Shown here piece after piece: positions 8,378 to 16,211 of a stretch of DNA of 37,205 bases; within the stretch, counting starts at the first letter, position 1, and each line of letters begins with the position of its first letter. Origin of the DNA: JALHMQ01 sp020248785. GTDB lineage: Bacteria; Pseudomonadota; Gammaproteobacteria; Burkholderiales; Burkholderiaceae_F. Location of the stretch: NCBI GenBank assembly GCA_046343415.1, contig JBKDNL010000006.1, positions 1-37,205 on the forward strand. The letters are read 5' to 3'. The notes beneath the pieces were generated by a model. It did not search any database. It saw only the letters and a list, made by a program, of their open reading frames with translations, and was not told the DNA's origin. Made by a program: the position numbers and the translations under genes.

Positions 8378-8662
8378 TTTTCGGCTCTATTGAAATTTGA
8401 GTGGGTGAAAAATTTCTCGATGCGAAATGCGCCGAACCGAACGTACCCCTTTGTCGGGCGCTCTTGGCTTCCATGGCCATGCCCGCGAACTGCCTCGGGC
8501 ACGGCAATTCCAGAGCGTATTCGCCGAGTCTCGGCGTCAAGGGTTCGCTTCGCCGCGCATTCGCGCGCCCTTGACCCCGCGCCCCGGCCAGGGCGCCCCG
8601 CAGCCCCAGTCTGCGCAGCCTTGTAGCCCGTCTACCCACTCGAAATTCAACAGAGGCCAAAA
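8378..8662. repeat. 285-bp segment bounded by 29-bp inverted repeats (MITE-like candidate)
   Basis: The left arm (8378-8406) and the reverse complement of the right arm (8634-8662) agree at 24 of 29 positions by my alignment. The shared core includes TTTT, CTCT, TTGAA and GAGTGGGT. The left arm also forms a small local hairpin (GAAATTT at 8392-8398 with AAATTTC at 8410-8416). The interior encodes no transposase. The layout fits a non-autonomous mobile element or intergenic repeat, but no clear target duplication is visible. The segment fills most of the gap between the TPR gene and the next small gene. Confidence 0.5.
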
Positions 8663-8992
8663 GTGGACAGTGTGGATGGTCAATTGTTTGGGCAGGACGT
8701 GCAGGCCCGCCCACGATTGGGGCAAAGCGTGCTCGGCAAGGGACTGAGCGTCGTGATGCTTGCGGCGACCGTGTTGGCCTCCGGCGCTGCGCTCGGCAGC
8801 AGGTCCGGCGACGGCAGGCCCGTGGCCATCCCGGCGGCGGCACCCCAGTCGATGCCGATCGTCGAGCTCGAGCCCGTGGTCATTCGCCCGACCGCGCAGC
8901 AGCTGGCCGAGGTCGAACGCATTCGACAGGCGCGTGGAGAAAACCCCGGTGCCGCGTTGGCGGCGACGCCGACGGCTGGCGCGCGCTTTTAG
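8663..8992 (+). CDS. Small exported or membrane-anchored hypothetical protein, up to 109 aa
   Basis: The frame can start at GTG 8663, GTG 8729 or ATG 8757. The first starts exactly at the end of the inverted-repeat segment and has only AGAGG nearby. GTG 8729 would give a product starting VLGKGLSVVMLAATVLASGAA, a credible short signal peptide or anchor. The C-terminal part (residues about 65-109) contains MPIVELEPVVIRPTAQQLA and ends in an Ala/Thr-rich tail. No family is recognised. If the true start lies inside, the upstream repeat may have replaced the original leader. Confidence 0.5.
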   Translation: MDSVDGQLFGQDVQARPRLGQSVLGKGLSVVMLAATVLASGAALGSRSGDGRPVAIPAAAPQSMPIVELEPVVIRPTAQQLAEVERIRQARGENPGAALAATPTAGARF

Positions 8993-9053
8993 GCTGGCTG
9001 TTCTGCCGGGGCGCCCCTGTGTACAGGCGTCCTCGCTGTGCAAGGAGAGCTGC

Positions 9054-9293
9054 ATGATCGTCTTGAACACCATGCGGCGACCCGCGGCCCCGGACGCGCG
9101 GACCGCGGCCTTCGCACGAGTCACCGTGCGCGATCGAGCGAACCGATTGACCACCGACGTTCCGCCGATCGACGCGCCGCCGATCGATGGGCCGGTGGTG
9201 CGTGGCCTGGCCATCGCTCTGATTGCCGGCGGGGTCGGCTGCACGCTGGCCCTTATCGTGACCACTGGTCCCTTGTTCGCGTTCGCGCACTGA
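9054..9293 (+). CDS. Small single-span membrane protein, 79 aa
   Basis: ATG follows AAGGAGAG (9042-9049) with good spacing. The product has a polar N-terminal half with a PPIDAPPIDGP repeat and one membrane span near the C-terminus (about residues 50-75, GLAIALIAGGVGCTLALIV). No family is recognised. The previous small gene ends 61 nt upstream, so the two may be cotranscribed. Confidence 0.5.
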   Translation: MIVLNTMRRPAAPDARTAAFARVTVRDRANRLTTDVPPIDAPPIDGPVVRGLAIALIAGGVGCTLALIVTTGPLFAFAH

Positions 9294-9382
9294 ATGGGCC
9301 GCTGTAGTCGACCGTGGCGCGGGCACTTCCCAGCTGGCGCGGCACCCGAGCGCCGGCGCAGCGATCTGGCGAAGCCCCCGGG

Positions 9383-11134
9383 TTAACGCAGTAACGACAG
9401 CGCCAACTGCGGCAGCGTGTTGGCTTGCGCCACCATCGCCACGCCCGCCTGTTGCAGGATCCGCGAGCGCGCCAGCGTGGCGGCTTCCTTGGCATAGTCG
9501 GCGTCCATCACGCGCGAGCGGCTCGCCGTGGTGTTCTCGGTGTTGCGCTGCAGGCCGTTGATGGTGGCCTCCAGGCGCGACATCTGGGCGCCCACCGCAG
9601 CGCGCTGGCTGCTGATGTAGGCGAGCGCATCGTCCACCTGCACGATCGCGCGTTGCGGCAGCGTGGTGAGGTTCAGATCGTCGATGCCCAGCGCCTGCAG
9701 GTTCACGGCGCCGATGTTGGCGTCGATCGCTTGTCCCTTGTTGGCGCCTACCTGGACCTGCAGCGAGCGCGAGCTGCTGGTGCCTGAGCCCACCGCCTCC
9801 CAGCTCAGGCGAAAGCCGCTCATCACCTGCTCGCCGTAGCGGCTGCCCTGGTTCAACAGCACCGACTCGGCGGTGCGCACCGGGCCGTTGGATGCATCGG
9901 CGCCGCCCACCGCGCCGGTGTCGGCGTTGGTGAGGTTCATTTTCGTGTTGATGAAGTTCACGGCGGCCGCGGCGAACTGCGTGCGGAACGTGCTCGCGTC
10001 GATGCCCAGGAACTGCGTCATGCCCTGGTCGAGCGTGGAATCGTTGCGGCTCATGTACTGCAACATGTCCTTGATGCCGCCGCTGAAGCCGGCCGACTTC
10101 AGGCGGTCGTCGAGGTAGCGCATCGCCACGTAGGCCACCGAGTAGTCGGCGCTGCCACCGCCCCAGCTCCCAAGATTGGTCCCGGAAATCAACGCGGCTG
10201 CCGAGCCTGCGGTCGTGATGTCGTCAGCCACGCGTTCGTCCGCGCCCTGAATGAACTCGGCCATGCCTTCGAGGAACCAGGTGTCGGCCCCGCCATTGCC
10301 CAGCGACATCGACGCGATGTTCAAGCTGCGGTACTGCACCGCGTGCACGACCTCGTGGGCGACGATGCGGTCGTTGTAGTAGGGCGCCGTGCCGCCGTTG
10401 GGCAGGTTGGGTGGCGTGAAGTCCGCCATGTCGATCTGCAGCCTGACGTCACCGATGCGCCCGCGCGCATCGGCGCCCGAGCCCACCACCCGCGCGGCCG
10501 TGTTACCGGCGCCGTCGGAGAAGCTGCTGAGCTCGATCGACATTGCGGCGCCGTCGGCCTGCAGCCCGAAGAACCGGCTGACCTTCGACTCGGCTTCTTC
10601 CAGCCAGCCCAGCTTCAGGCCGTCGATCACCGCGGCCTTGTTGCGGTCGCCGCGGATCGAGCCGTTGCCCTGGTCGAAGATCAAGTCGCCATTGAAGCTG
10701 CTGCTGCGGCCGACGCGTTCGACCTCCTGCATCAGCTGCTGCGCCTCGGCGTTCAGCGCCGCGCGGTCGCTGGTGGAAAGCGAGCCGTTGGACGCCTGCA
10801 CGGCCAGCTCGCGCACGCGCTGCAGGTTCTCGGCCAGCGTGGACAGCGCGCCGTCGGCGGTTTGCAGAAGCGACACGCCGTCGTTGGCGTTGCGCGCCGC
10901 CTGCGTCATGCCCCGGATTTGCGAGGTCATGCGCTCGCTGATCGCCAGGCCTGCGGCGTCGTCGCGCGCCGAGTTGATGCGCAGCCCGGAGGACATCCGC
11001 TCGACCGAGCGAGCCAATTGCGCCCCGGTCCCGTTCAGGGACCGTTGCGCATTGATCGCGGCGGTGTTGGTGAAGACTTTCACGGGTGCACGGTTGGGCG
11101 GGGTCGCGGGACTGACCGCTTGTGCGTTGGTCAT
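9383..11134 (-). CDS. Flagellinolysin: flagellin with an inserted zinc-metalloprotease domain
   Basis: Residues about 18-150 are flagellin D0/D1 (FTNTAAINAQRSLN, SSGLRINSARDDAAGLAISE), and residues about 475-583 are the C-terminal D1/D0 (RSRVMDADYAKEAA, ending LPQLALSLLR). The exposed middle holds a protease domain with HEVVH at 260-264 and DTWFLEGMAEF at 284-294, giving two His ligands, catalytic Glu261 and a third Glu ligand (289 or 293), the gluzincin plan. Known flagellinolysins, for example from Clostridium haemolyticum, put such a domain in the filament surface and turn flagella into proteolytic fibres. At 583 aa it is longer than the neighbouring 501-aa flagellin. The ATG at 11134 overlaps a sigma28-like -10 box, so GTG 11083 (566 aa, starting at VKVFTN) may be the true start. 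Both ends keep the features needed for export and FliS binding. Confidence 0.88.
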   Translation of the reverse strand: MTNAQAVSPATPPNRAPVKVFTNTAAINAQRSLNGTGAQLARSVERMSSGLRINSARDDAAGLAISERMTSQIRGMTQAARNANDGVSLLQTADGALSTLAENLQRVRELAVQASNGSLSTSDRAALNAEAQQLMQEVERVGRSSSFNGDLIFDQGNGSIRGDRNKAAVIDGLKLGWLEEAESKVSRFFGLQADGAAMSIELSSFSDGAGNTAARVVGSGADARGRIGDVRLQIDMADFTPPNLPNGGTAPYYNDRIVAHEVVHAVQYRSLNIASMSLGNGGADTWFLEGMAEFIQGADERVADDITTAGSAAALISGTNLGSWGGGSADYSVAYVAMRYLDDRLKSAGFSGGIKDMLQYMSRNDSTLDQGMTQFLGIDASTFRTQFAAAAVNFINTKMNLTNADTGAVGGADASNGPVRTAESVLLNQGSRYGEQVMSGFRLSWEAVGSGTSSSRSLQVQVGANKGQAIDANIGAVNLQALGIDDLNLTTLPQRAIVQVDDALAYISSQRAAVGAQMSRLEATINGLQRNTENTTASRSRVMDADYAKEAATLARSRILQQAGVAMVAQANTLPQLALSLLR

Positions 11135-11158
11135 CGGCGTGCGAGTGCTCCAACTTGA
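11131..11158 (-). promoter_or_regulatory. Sigma28 (FliA)-like promoter of the flagellinolysin gene
   Basis: On the minus strand TCAAGTTG (11158-11151) and GCCGATGA (11138-11131) are separated by 12 nt. This matches TAAAGTTT-N11/12-GCCGATAA, and the spacing equals that of the fliC promoter at 25933. The -10 box includes the annotated ATG, so transcription would start downstream of it. Confidence 0.5.
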
Positions 11159-11444
11159 TGCCTCGATCGTTCGAACCGGCCGTGATTTGCGCGCCGCCGT
11201 GTGATTGGGCCGGGGGGCACCCGTGCGGCACAGAGAAGTGCGCCGCGAACCCCACCCAAATCGCAGGGTGCGCCGGTGGCGCCGGGCTCAAGTCCGGCGC
11301 GGCGATGCCGTAGAAGCGTGCACGGGGCGCGGGTCCAAATTGGGCCCGCGCGCCACGGCTATTCGTTCGATGGCGCAAGGCGCCCCTTCAATACAGTCGT
11401 CGCAACTTGGCGCCATCCGGGCGCCGGCAACGCATGCGTCGACG
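11135..11444. other. Divergent intergenic region between flagellinolysin and rfbF
   Basis: This 310-bp region separates the two divergent transcripts. It holds the sigma28-like boxes for the flagellinolysin gene at its left edge. I see no clear sigma70 promoter or ribosome binding site for rfbF, and the frames through it are Arg/Pro/Gly-rich and not gene-like. Confidence 0.45.
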
Positions 11445-12215
11445 ATGAAGGCAGTCATTCTGGCGGGCGGACTGGGCACGCGCATCAGCGAGGAAACCGC
11501 GGTGCGGCCCAAGCCCATGGTGGAGATCGGCGGCAAGCCGATCCTGTGGCACCTGATGAAGCTGTACTCGCACCACGGCATCAACGACTTCGTCGTTTGC
11601 CTGGGCTACAAGGGCTACGTCATCAAGGAGTACTTCGCTAACTACTTCCTGCACATGTCGGACGTCACCTTCGATCTGGCGGAGAACCGGATGGAGGTGT
11701 GCCACCGCCATTGCGAGCCCTGGCGCGCGACCCTGGTGGACACGGGCGAGGCCACACAGACCGGCGGGCGCCTGCGCCGCGTGCGCGAGTACGTCAGCGA
11801 GGGCGCCTTCTGCTTCACCTATGGCGATGGTCTGGCCAACGTCAACGTGAGCAAGCTGGTGCAGTTTCATCGGGAGCAGGGCCGTCTGGCGACCGTCACG
11901 GCGGTACAGCCGCCAGGCCGGTTTGGCGCGCTCGACATCGACGCGCAACGCATCACGCGCTTTGACGAAAAGCCGTTGGGCGACGGCGGCTGGGTCAATG
12001 GCGGCTTCTTCGTCCTCGAGCCCGAGGCGATCGACACCATCGACGGCGACGCGACCGCCTGGGAAAAGGGCCCGCTCGAAGCGCTCGCGCGTGAAGGTCA
12101 GCTCTCGGCCTTCCGCCACCGCGGCTTCTGGCAGCCGATGGACACGCTGCGCGACAAGGTCAAGCTGGAAGAGCTGTGGAACTCGGGCAGCGCGCCGTGG
12201 AACGTCTGGACCTGA
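11445..12215 (+). CDS. rfbF: Glucose-1-phosphate cytidylyltransferase
   Basis: This enzyme makes CDP-glucose from CTP and glucose-1-phosphate, the entry step to CDP-deoxysugars. The 256-aa product starts MKAVILAGGLGTRISEETAV, the nucleotidyltransferase signature, followed by RPKPMVEIGGKPILWH. Family-typical motifs include FCFTYGDGLANV and WVNGGFFVLEPE, and the C-terminus FWQPMDTLRDK is characteristic of RfbF. Length matches the family (about 257 aa). ATG 11445 begins the conserved region; the open frame upstream is not conserved. It is the first of a tightly packed plus-strand operon running to 21239. Confidence 0.95.
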   Translation: MKAVILAGGLGTRISEETAVRPKPMVEIGGKPILWHLMKLYSHHGINDFVVCLGYKGYVIKEYFANYFLHMSDVTFDLAENRMEVCHRHCEPWRATLVDTGEATQTGGRLRRVREYVSEGAFCFTYGDGLANVNVSKLVQFHREQGRLATVTAVQPPGRFGALDIDAQRITRFDEKPLGDGGWVNGGFFVLEPEAIDTIDGDATAWEKGPLEALAREGQLSAFRHRGFWQPMDTLRDKVKLEELWNSGSAPWNVWT

Positions 12216-13330
12216 CCCCGGCCGCCGAGCAGTCGCCGCTGGCCGGCAGCTTCGGCGGCGTCTACGCCGGCCGCCGCGTACTCGTGACCGGGCACACCGG
12301 ATTCAAGGGCTCCTGGCTCGCGCTTTGGCTGTGCGCCCTGGGTGCGCAGGTGCACGGTCTGGCCTTGCCGGCCCCGGCGTTGTCGCACTGGGCGAGCCTG
12401 GATCTCGACGTGCCGTCGCACTGGGTCGACGTTCTCGACCCGCGCGCCGTGCGCGCGGCGCTCGACGCCGTGCAGCCCGACATCGTGTTCCACCTGGCCG
12501 CGCAGGCGCTCGTCAGCGAGGGCTACCGCGCGCCCTGCCACACCTTCGCGACCAACGTGCTTGGCCTGGTGCATGTGCTCGAGGCCGTGCGCGCGACGCC
12601 GAGCGTGCGCGCCGTGGTCAATGTCACCTCGGATAAGTGCTACGAGCTGCCCACGGGCGCGCATGTGCCCCGCCACGAAGACCATCCTCTCGGTGGCGCC
12701 GATCCGTACAGCGCCTCGAAGGGGTGTGCCGAGATCGTCGCCGCCTCGTATGCGCGCAGCGTCCTGGGCTCGCGTGTGCGACTGGCAAGCGCGCGCGCGG
12801 GCAACGTCATCGGCGGCGGCGACTGGTCGGCCGATCGCCTGCTGCCCGATCTGATGCGCGCGGCCGCGCGCGGCGCGGCCACACCCCTGCGTCGCCCCGC
12901 CGCGGTGCGCCCCTGGCAGCACGTGCTCGAGCCGCTTGCCGGCTACCTGCGCCTGGGCCAAGTGCTGCTGCGCGGTCCGGCCTCCGCGCGGCTGGCCTAC
13001 AACTTCGGGCCTTCCGCGGACGACCACTGGACAGTGGGCGCGGTGGTTGCGCAGGCACAAACCTGTTGGCCGGCCGTCCAGGCGTGTGCGCTGGCCGATG
13101 CGCCGATGGTCGAGAGCGCCGTGCTGCGGCTGGATGCATCGGCTGCCCGGAGCGAACTCGGCTGGGCGCCGGTGTGGAGCACCGCGCAGACCATCGAGCG
13201 CAGCGTTGCCTGGTACCGCACGCTGCATGAGACCGGTCGCGTCGTCACCGCCGAGCAGCTCGCCCAGTACGTGTGCGACGCCGCGGCGGCGGGCCTCTCG
13301 TGGGCGCTGCCGCTGCGCGCCGCCGCCTGA
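12176..13330 (+). CDS. rfbG: CDP-glucose 4,6-dehydratase
   Basis: An SDR enzyme that converts CDP-glucose to CDP-4-keto-6-deoxyglucose. The NAD-binding loop is TGHTGFKGSWLALWL, and the family motifs NVTSDKCYE, the catalytic YSASKGCAE (YxxxK) and RAGNVIGGGDW are present. The gene overlaps rfbF. GTG 12176 and GTG 12197 are both possible starts, giving 384 or 377 aa before the stop; neither has a good ribosome binding site, so coupling to rfbF is likely. The pairing with rfbF makes the CDP-glucose assignment firm. Confidence 0.93.
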   Translation: MELGQRAVERLDLTPAAEQSPLAGSFGGVYAGRRVLVTGHTGFKGSWLALWLCALGAQVHGLALPAPALSHWASLDLDVPSHWVDVLDPRAVRAALDAVQPDIVFHLAAQALVSEGYRAPCHTFATNVLGLVHVLEAVRATPSVRAVVNVTSDKCYELPTGAHVPRHEDHPLGGADPYSASKGCAEIVAASYARSVLGSRVRLASARAGNVIGGGDWSADRLLPDLMRAAARGAATPLRRPAAVRPWQHVLEPLAGYLRLGQVLLRGPASARLAYNFGPSADDHWTVGAVVAQAQTCWPAVQACALADAPMVESAVLRLDASAARSELGWAPVWSTAQTIERSVAWYRTLHETGRVVTAEQLAQYVCDAAAAGLSWALPLRAAA

Positions 13331-13348
13331 TCGGACGAGGCCGCCTCG

Positions 13349-13906
13349 ATGCAGTTCGATGCCACCCCCATCGCCGGTCTCTGGCAAGTCACGCCGCAGC
13401 CGCACCGCGACGAGCGCGGCAGCTTTGCGCGGCTGTATGGCGTGCGCGAGTTCGCGCCCGCCGGCCCGCTGATGCCGTGGCGGCAAGTCAACCTGTCGCG
13501 CACGCGGCGCGCCGGCACCGTGCGCGGACTGCACGTGCAGCATGCGCCGTATGCCGAGGCCAAGCTCGTGCGCTGTCTGCGCGGCCGGGTGTTCGATGTC
13601 GCGGTGGATCTGCGGCCCGCGTCACCCACCTGCGGGCAGTGGCACGCGATCGAGCTGGCGCCCGAGGGCGCCGGGCTGCTGATCCCGCCCGGCTGCGCGC
13701 ATGGCTTTCAGACATTGGTGGACGACTGCGAGCTGCTCTACCTGCACGAGGCCGACTACCGCCCGGAGCACGAGGGCGGCGTGAGCTGCGACGACCTCGA
13801 GCTTGGCATCGACTGGCCGCTGCCTCTGGCGGGCCTGTCGGCGCGCGACCGCGCCTTGCCCGGGCTGCGCGCCTACCTGAGTACGCAGCTTGAGGTCGCG
13901 ACGTGA
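13349..13906 (+). CDS. dTDP-4-dehydrorhamnose 3,5-epimerase-family protein (probable CDP-sugar epimerase)
   Basis: The 185-aa product has the RmlC-type cupin pattern: RDERGSFARLYG, QVNLSRTRRAGTVRGLHVQ (with the catalytic-type RGLH), KLVRCLRGRVFDVAVDLR and IPPGCAHGFQTL. RmlC enzymes epimerise C3 and/or C5 of 4-keto-6-deoxysugars. Here the substrate is probably the CDP-4-keto-6-deoxyhexose made by the two upstream genes, since no rmlA or rmlB is present. The start ATG follows GACGAGG, and the stop overlaps the next start (GTGA). Whether it acts at C3, C5 or both cannot be read from sequence. Confidence 0.88.
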   Translation: MQFDATPIAGLWQVTPQPHRDERGSFARLYGVREFAPAGPLMPWRQVNLSRTRRAGTVRGLHVQHAPYAEAKLVRCLRGRVFDVAVDLRPASPTCGQWHAIELAPEGAGLLIPPGCAHGFQTLVDDCELLYLHEADYRPEHEGGVSCDDLELGIDWPLPLAGLSARDRALPGLRAYLSTQLEVAT

Positions 13907-15267
13907 CCGCGACGACACTCTCGGTGGCGACCACGCGGCGAGCCGGTAGCCTTGCCGTCGCAACGACGCATGCCGGCGGCGTCGGCGCGGACCAGGCCCT
14001 GCGCTGCCGCGCCTGCGGCCAGACCGCCGTTGATGCCGTGTTTTGCGACCTCGGCGGCGCGCCGCCGTCGAATCGCTTCCTGCGGCATGAAGACCTCACG
14101 CGGCCCGAACCCTGGTTGCCGCTGCGCACGCTGGTGTGCCGCCACTGCCGCCTCGTGCAAGTCGATCAGATCGCCGACGCCGCGCTGCACCGGGCCATTT
14201 TCAACGACGACTACGCCTACTTCTCCTCGTACTCGTCGGCCTGGCTGGCGCATGCGTGCGCGCTGGTCGAGCGCGCCTGTGCTCGGCTGGGCCTGGGGGG
14301 TGACGACTTCGTGCTGGAGGTCGCGTCCAACGACGGCTACCTGCTGCGATACGTCGTCGAGCGCGGCCTGCGCTGCCTCGGCGTGGAGCCCACCGCCAAC
14401 ACCGCGGCGGTGGCGCGTGCGCGTGGCGTGCCCACCGAGATCGCGTTTTTCGATCTGGCGCTGGCGCAACGGTTGGCGGCCCGCCATGGACGCGCACGCT
14501 GGATCGCCGCCAACAACGTGCTTGCGCATGTCCCCGACCCGAACCCGTTCGTGGCCGGGCTGGCGGCCGCCCTGCACGAGCAGGGCGCCCTGACGTTGGA
14601 GTTCCCGCATCTGGTGGCGATGGTGCGCGAGCGCCAGTTCGACACCATCTACCACGAGCACTTTTCCTATTTCTCACTGCTGGCCGCGGAGCGGCTGCTG
14701 GCGCGGCATGGGCTGGCCGTCTGGGATGTGGAGCAACTGCCGACCCACGGCGGGTCGCTGCGCCTGTGGGTGGCCCACGCCGCCGCCCAATGCGCGCCGA
14801 GCGCGGCGCTTGAGCGCTTTCGCGCCGAGGAACGCGCGCTGGGCGTGGACGGCGGCGCGTTCTACACCGGCTTTCAACGCGCGGCTGAAGACGTCAAGAA
14901 CGCCTTCGTCGGCTTTCTGCTGCAAGCCCGTGCCGTCGGCAAGACTGTTGCCGCGTATGGCGCCGCCGCCAAGGGAAACACCCTGCTCAACTTCGCCGGC
15001 GTTCGCTCCGATCTGCTGGCCTGCGTGGCCGACGCGTCGCCGCACAAGCAAGGCCGGTATCTGCCCGGCTCGCGCATCCCGGTCGTGGCACCTGAGCACC
15101 TGGACCGACTGCGACCCGATTACATCGTGCTCTTGCCCTGGAACCTCGAAGCTGAGCTGACCGCGCGCTGGCGGCACGCCGCCGCCTGGGGCGCACGGCT
15201 CGTGGTGGCGGTGCCGCGCCTGCGCGTGATCGATCCAGCGGCCGTGCCGGCGGAGGCCCGCGCGTGA
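13903..15267 (+). CDS. NDP-hexose C-methyltransferase (TylC3/NovU type)
   Basis: A SAM-dependent methyltransferase expected to add a methyl branch, usually at C3, of a 4-keto-6-deoxysugar. The 454-aa protein has the three-part family layout: an N-terminal zinc-binding region (CRACG near residue 30, LGGAPPSNRF, TLVCRHCRLVQVDQ near 80), a SAM-binding core (VLEVASNDGYLLR near 140) with the catalytic-type motif YHEHFSYFS near 250, and a C-terminal Rossmann-like domain (AAYGAAAKGNTLLNF near 350). Length fits the family (about 410-450). The start overlaps the preceding stop. Together with rfbF, rfbG and the epimerase it points to a 3-C-methyl-6-deoxyhexose, the class of virenose and yersiniose-like branched sugars. 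Confidence 0.9.
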   Translation: MTATTLSVATTRRAGSLAVATTHAGGVGADQALRCRACGQTAVDAVFCDLGGAPPSNRFLRHEDLTRPEPWLPLRTLVCRHCRLVQVDQIADAALHRAIFNDDYAYFSSYSSAWLAHACALVERACARLGLGGDDFVLEVASNDGYLLRYVVERGLRCLGVEPTANTAAVARARGVPTEIAFFDLALAQRLAARHGRARWIAANNVLAHVPDPNPFVAGLAAALHEQGALTLEFPHLVAMVRERQFDTIYHEHFSYFSLLAAERLLARHGLAVWDVEQLPTHGGSLRLWVAHAAAQCAPSAALERFRAEERALGVDGGAFYTGFQRAAEDVKNAFVGFLLQARAVGKTVAAYGAAAKGNTLLNFAGVRSDLLACVADASPHKQGRYLPGSRIPVVAPEHLDRLRPDYIVLLPWNLEAELTARWRHAAAWGARLVVAVPRLRVIDPAAVPAEARA

Positions 15268-16211
15268 ACGGCACAGCCACGCGCGTGCTCCTGACTGGGG
15301 CTGCCGGCTTTGTCGGCCGGCACCTTGCCGAGGCGCTGCGCGCCGCCGGCTGCACGGTCATCGGTGCCGGGCGCAGCGCGCCGCGCGCCAACTCTTGCGA
15401 CGAGTTCATCTGCTGCGATCTCCTGGCGCCGGCGGCGCGCTCCCGCCTTATCGAGCGCGCCGGCGCCGACACGCTGGCGCATCTGGCCTGGTGCACCGAG
15501 CACGGCCGCTACCGCGACGACCCGGCCAACGAGCGCTGGCAGGCGGCGTCGGTGGCGTTGGTGGAGCAGTATCTGGCTGCCGGTGGCCGGCACGTGGTGG
15601 CCACCGGAAGCTGCGCGGAATACATCTGGGACGAGCGTGAATGCGACGAAGCCGACCCGGATTGCAGCCTAGCGCGGCCCTACGAGCGGGCCAAGCATGG
15701 AACCCGTGCAGCGCTCGCGATGCACTGCGCGCGCGCGGGCGCCACTTTTGCTTGGGCGCGCCTGTTCTTCCTGTACGGCGCCGGCGAGGACGAGCGTCGG
15801 CTGGTCCCCGCCGTCATGGACGCGCTGGCCTGGCGCCGCGCGCCGTTCGCGCTGCAAGCCGAGGCGCAGCGCGACTACCTGCACGTTGCGGATGTCGCCT
15901 CTGGTCTGGCCGCGCTCGCGTGCAGTCGCGCCGCAGGCACTTTCAATGTCTGCTCGGGCGCGCCGGTCGCGTTGCGCGAGATCGTGCGCGCGGCCGCATG
16001 CCTCATCGATGCCGACCCGGCGCCGCTGCTGGTGCAGCCACTGCCCGCGCAGCCGCGCCGGATCGCGGGCCGCAACGCGCGGCTGCGTGCGCTCGGATGG
16101 GCCCCTCGAGTCAACCTTGCTTGCGGCCTGGCGGCGTGCGCGCGCACGCGCGGGCTCCCTGACTCACAGTTTCGCGGCCCAGGCGGCCGCCCGGAGATGA
16201 ACCTGCCATGA
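15264..16211 (+). CDS. NAD-dependent epimerase/dehydratase (probable 4-ketoreductase)
   Basis: An extended SDR of 315 aa with the nucleotide-binding motif LLTGAAGFVGRHL and an active-site region around ATGSCAEYIW and RPYERAKHG (YxxxK). It is the last missing enzyme type for the CDP-sugar route and most likely reduces the 4-keto group of the C-methylated intermediate; an epimerase role is possible. GTG 15264 overlaps the preceding stop. The C-terminal 20 residues are Pro/Gly/Arg-rich and run to the overlap with the next ATG. Confidence 0.8.
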   Translation: MNGTATRVLLTGAAGFVGRHLAEALRAAGCTVIGAGRSAPRANSCDEFICCDLLAPAARSRLIERAGADTLAHLAWCTEHGRYRDDPANERWQAASVALVEQYLAAGGRHVVATGSCAEYIWDERECDEADPDCSLARPYERAKHGTRAALAMHCARAGATFAWARLFFLYGAGEDERRLVPAVMDALAWRRAPFALQAEAQRDYLHVADVASGLAALACSRAAGTFNVCSGAPVALREIVRAAACLIDADPAPLLVQPLPAQPRRIAGRNARLRALGWAPRVNLACGLAACARTRGLPDSQFRGPGGRPEMNLP

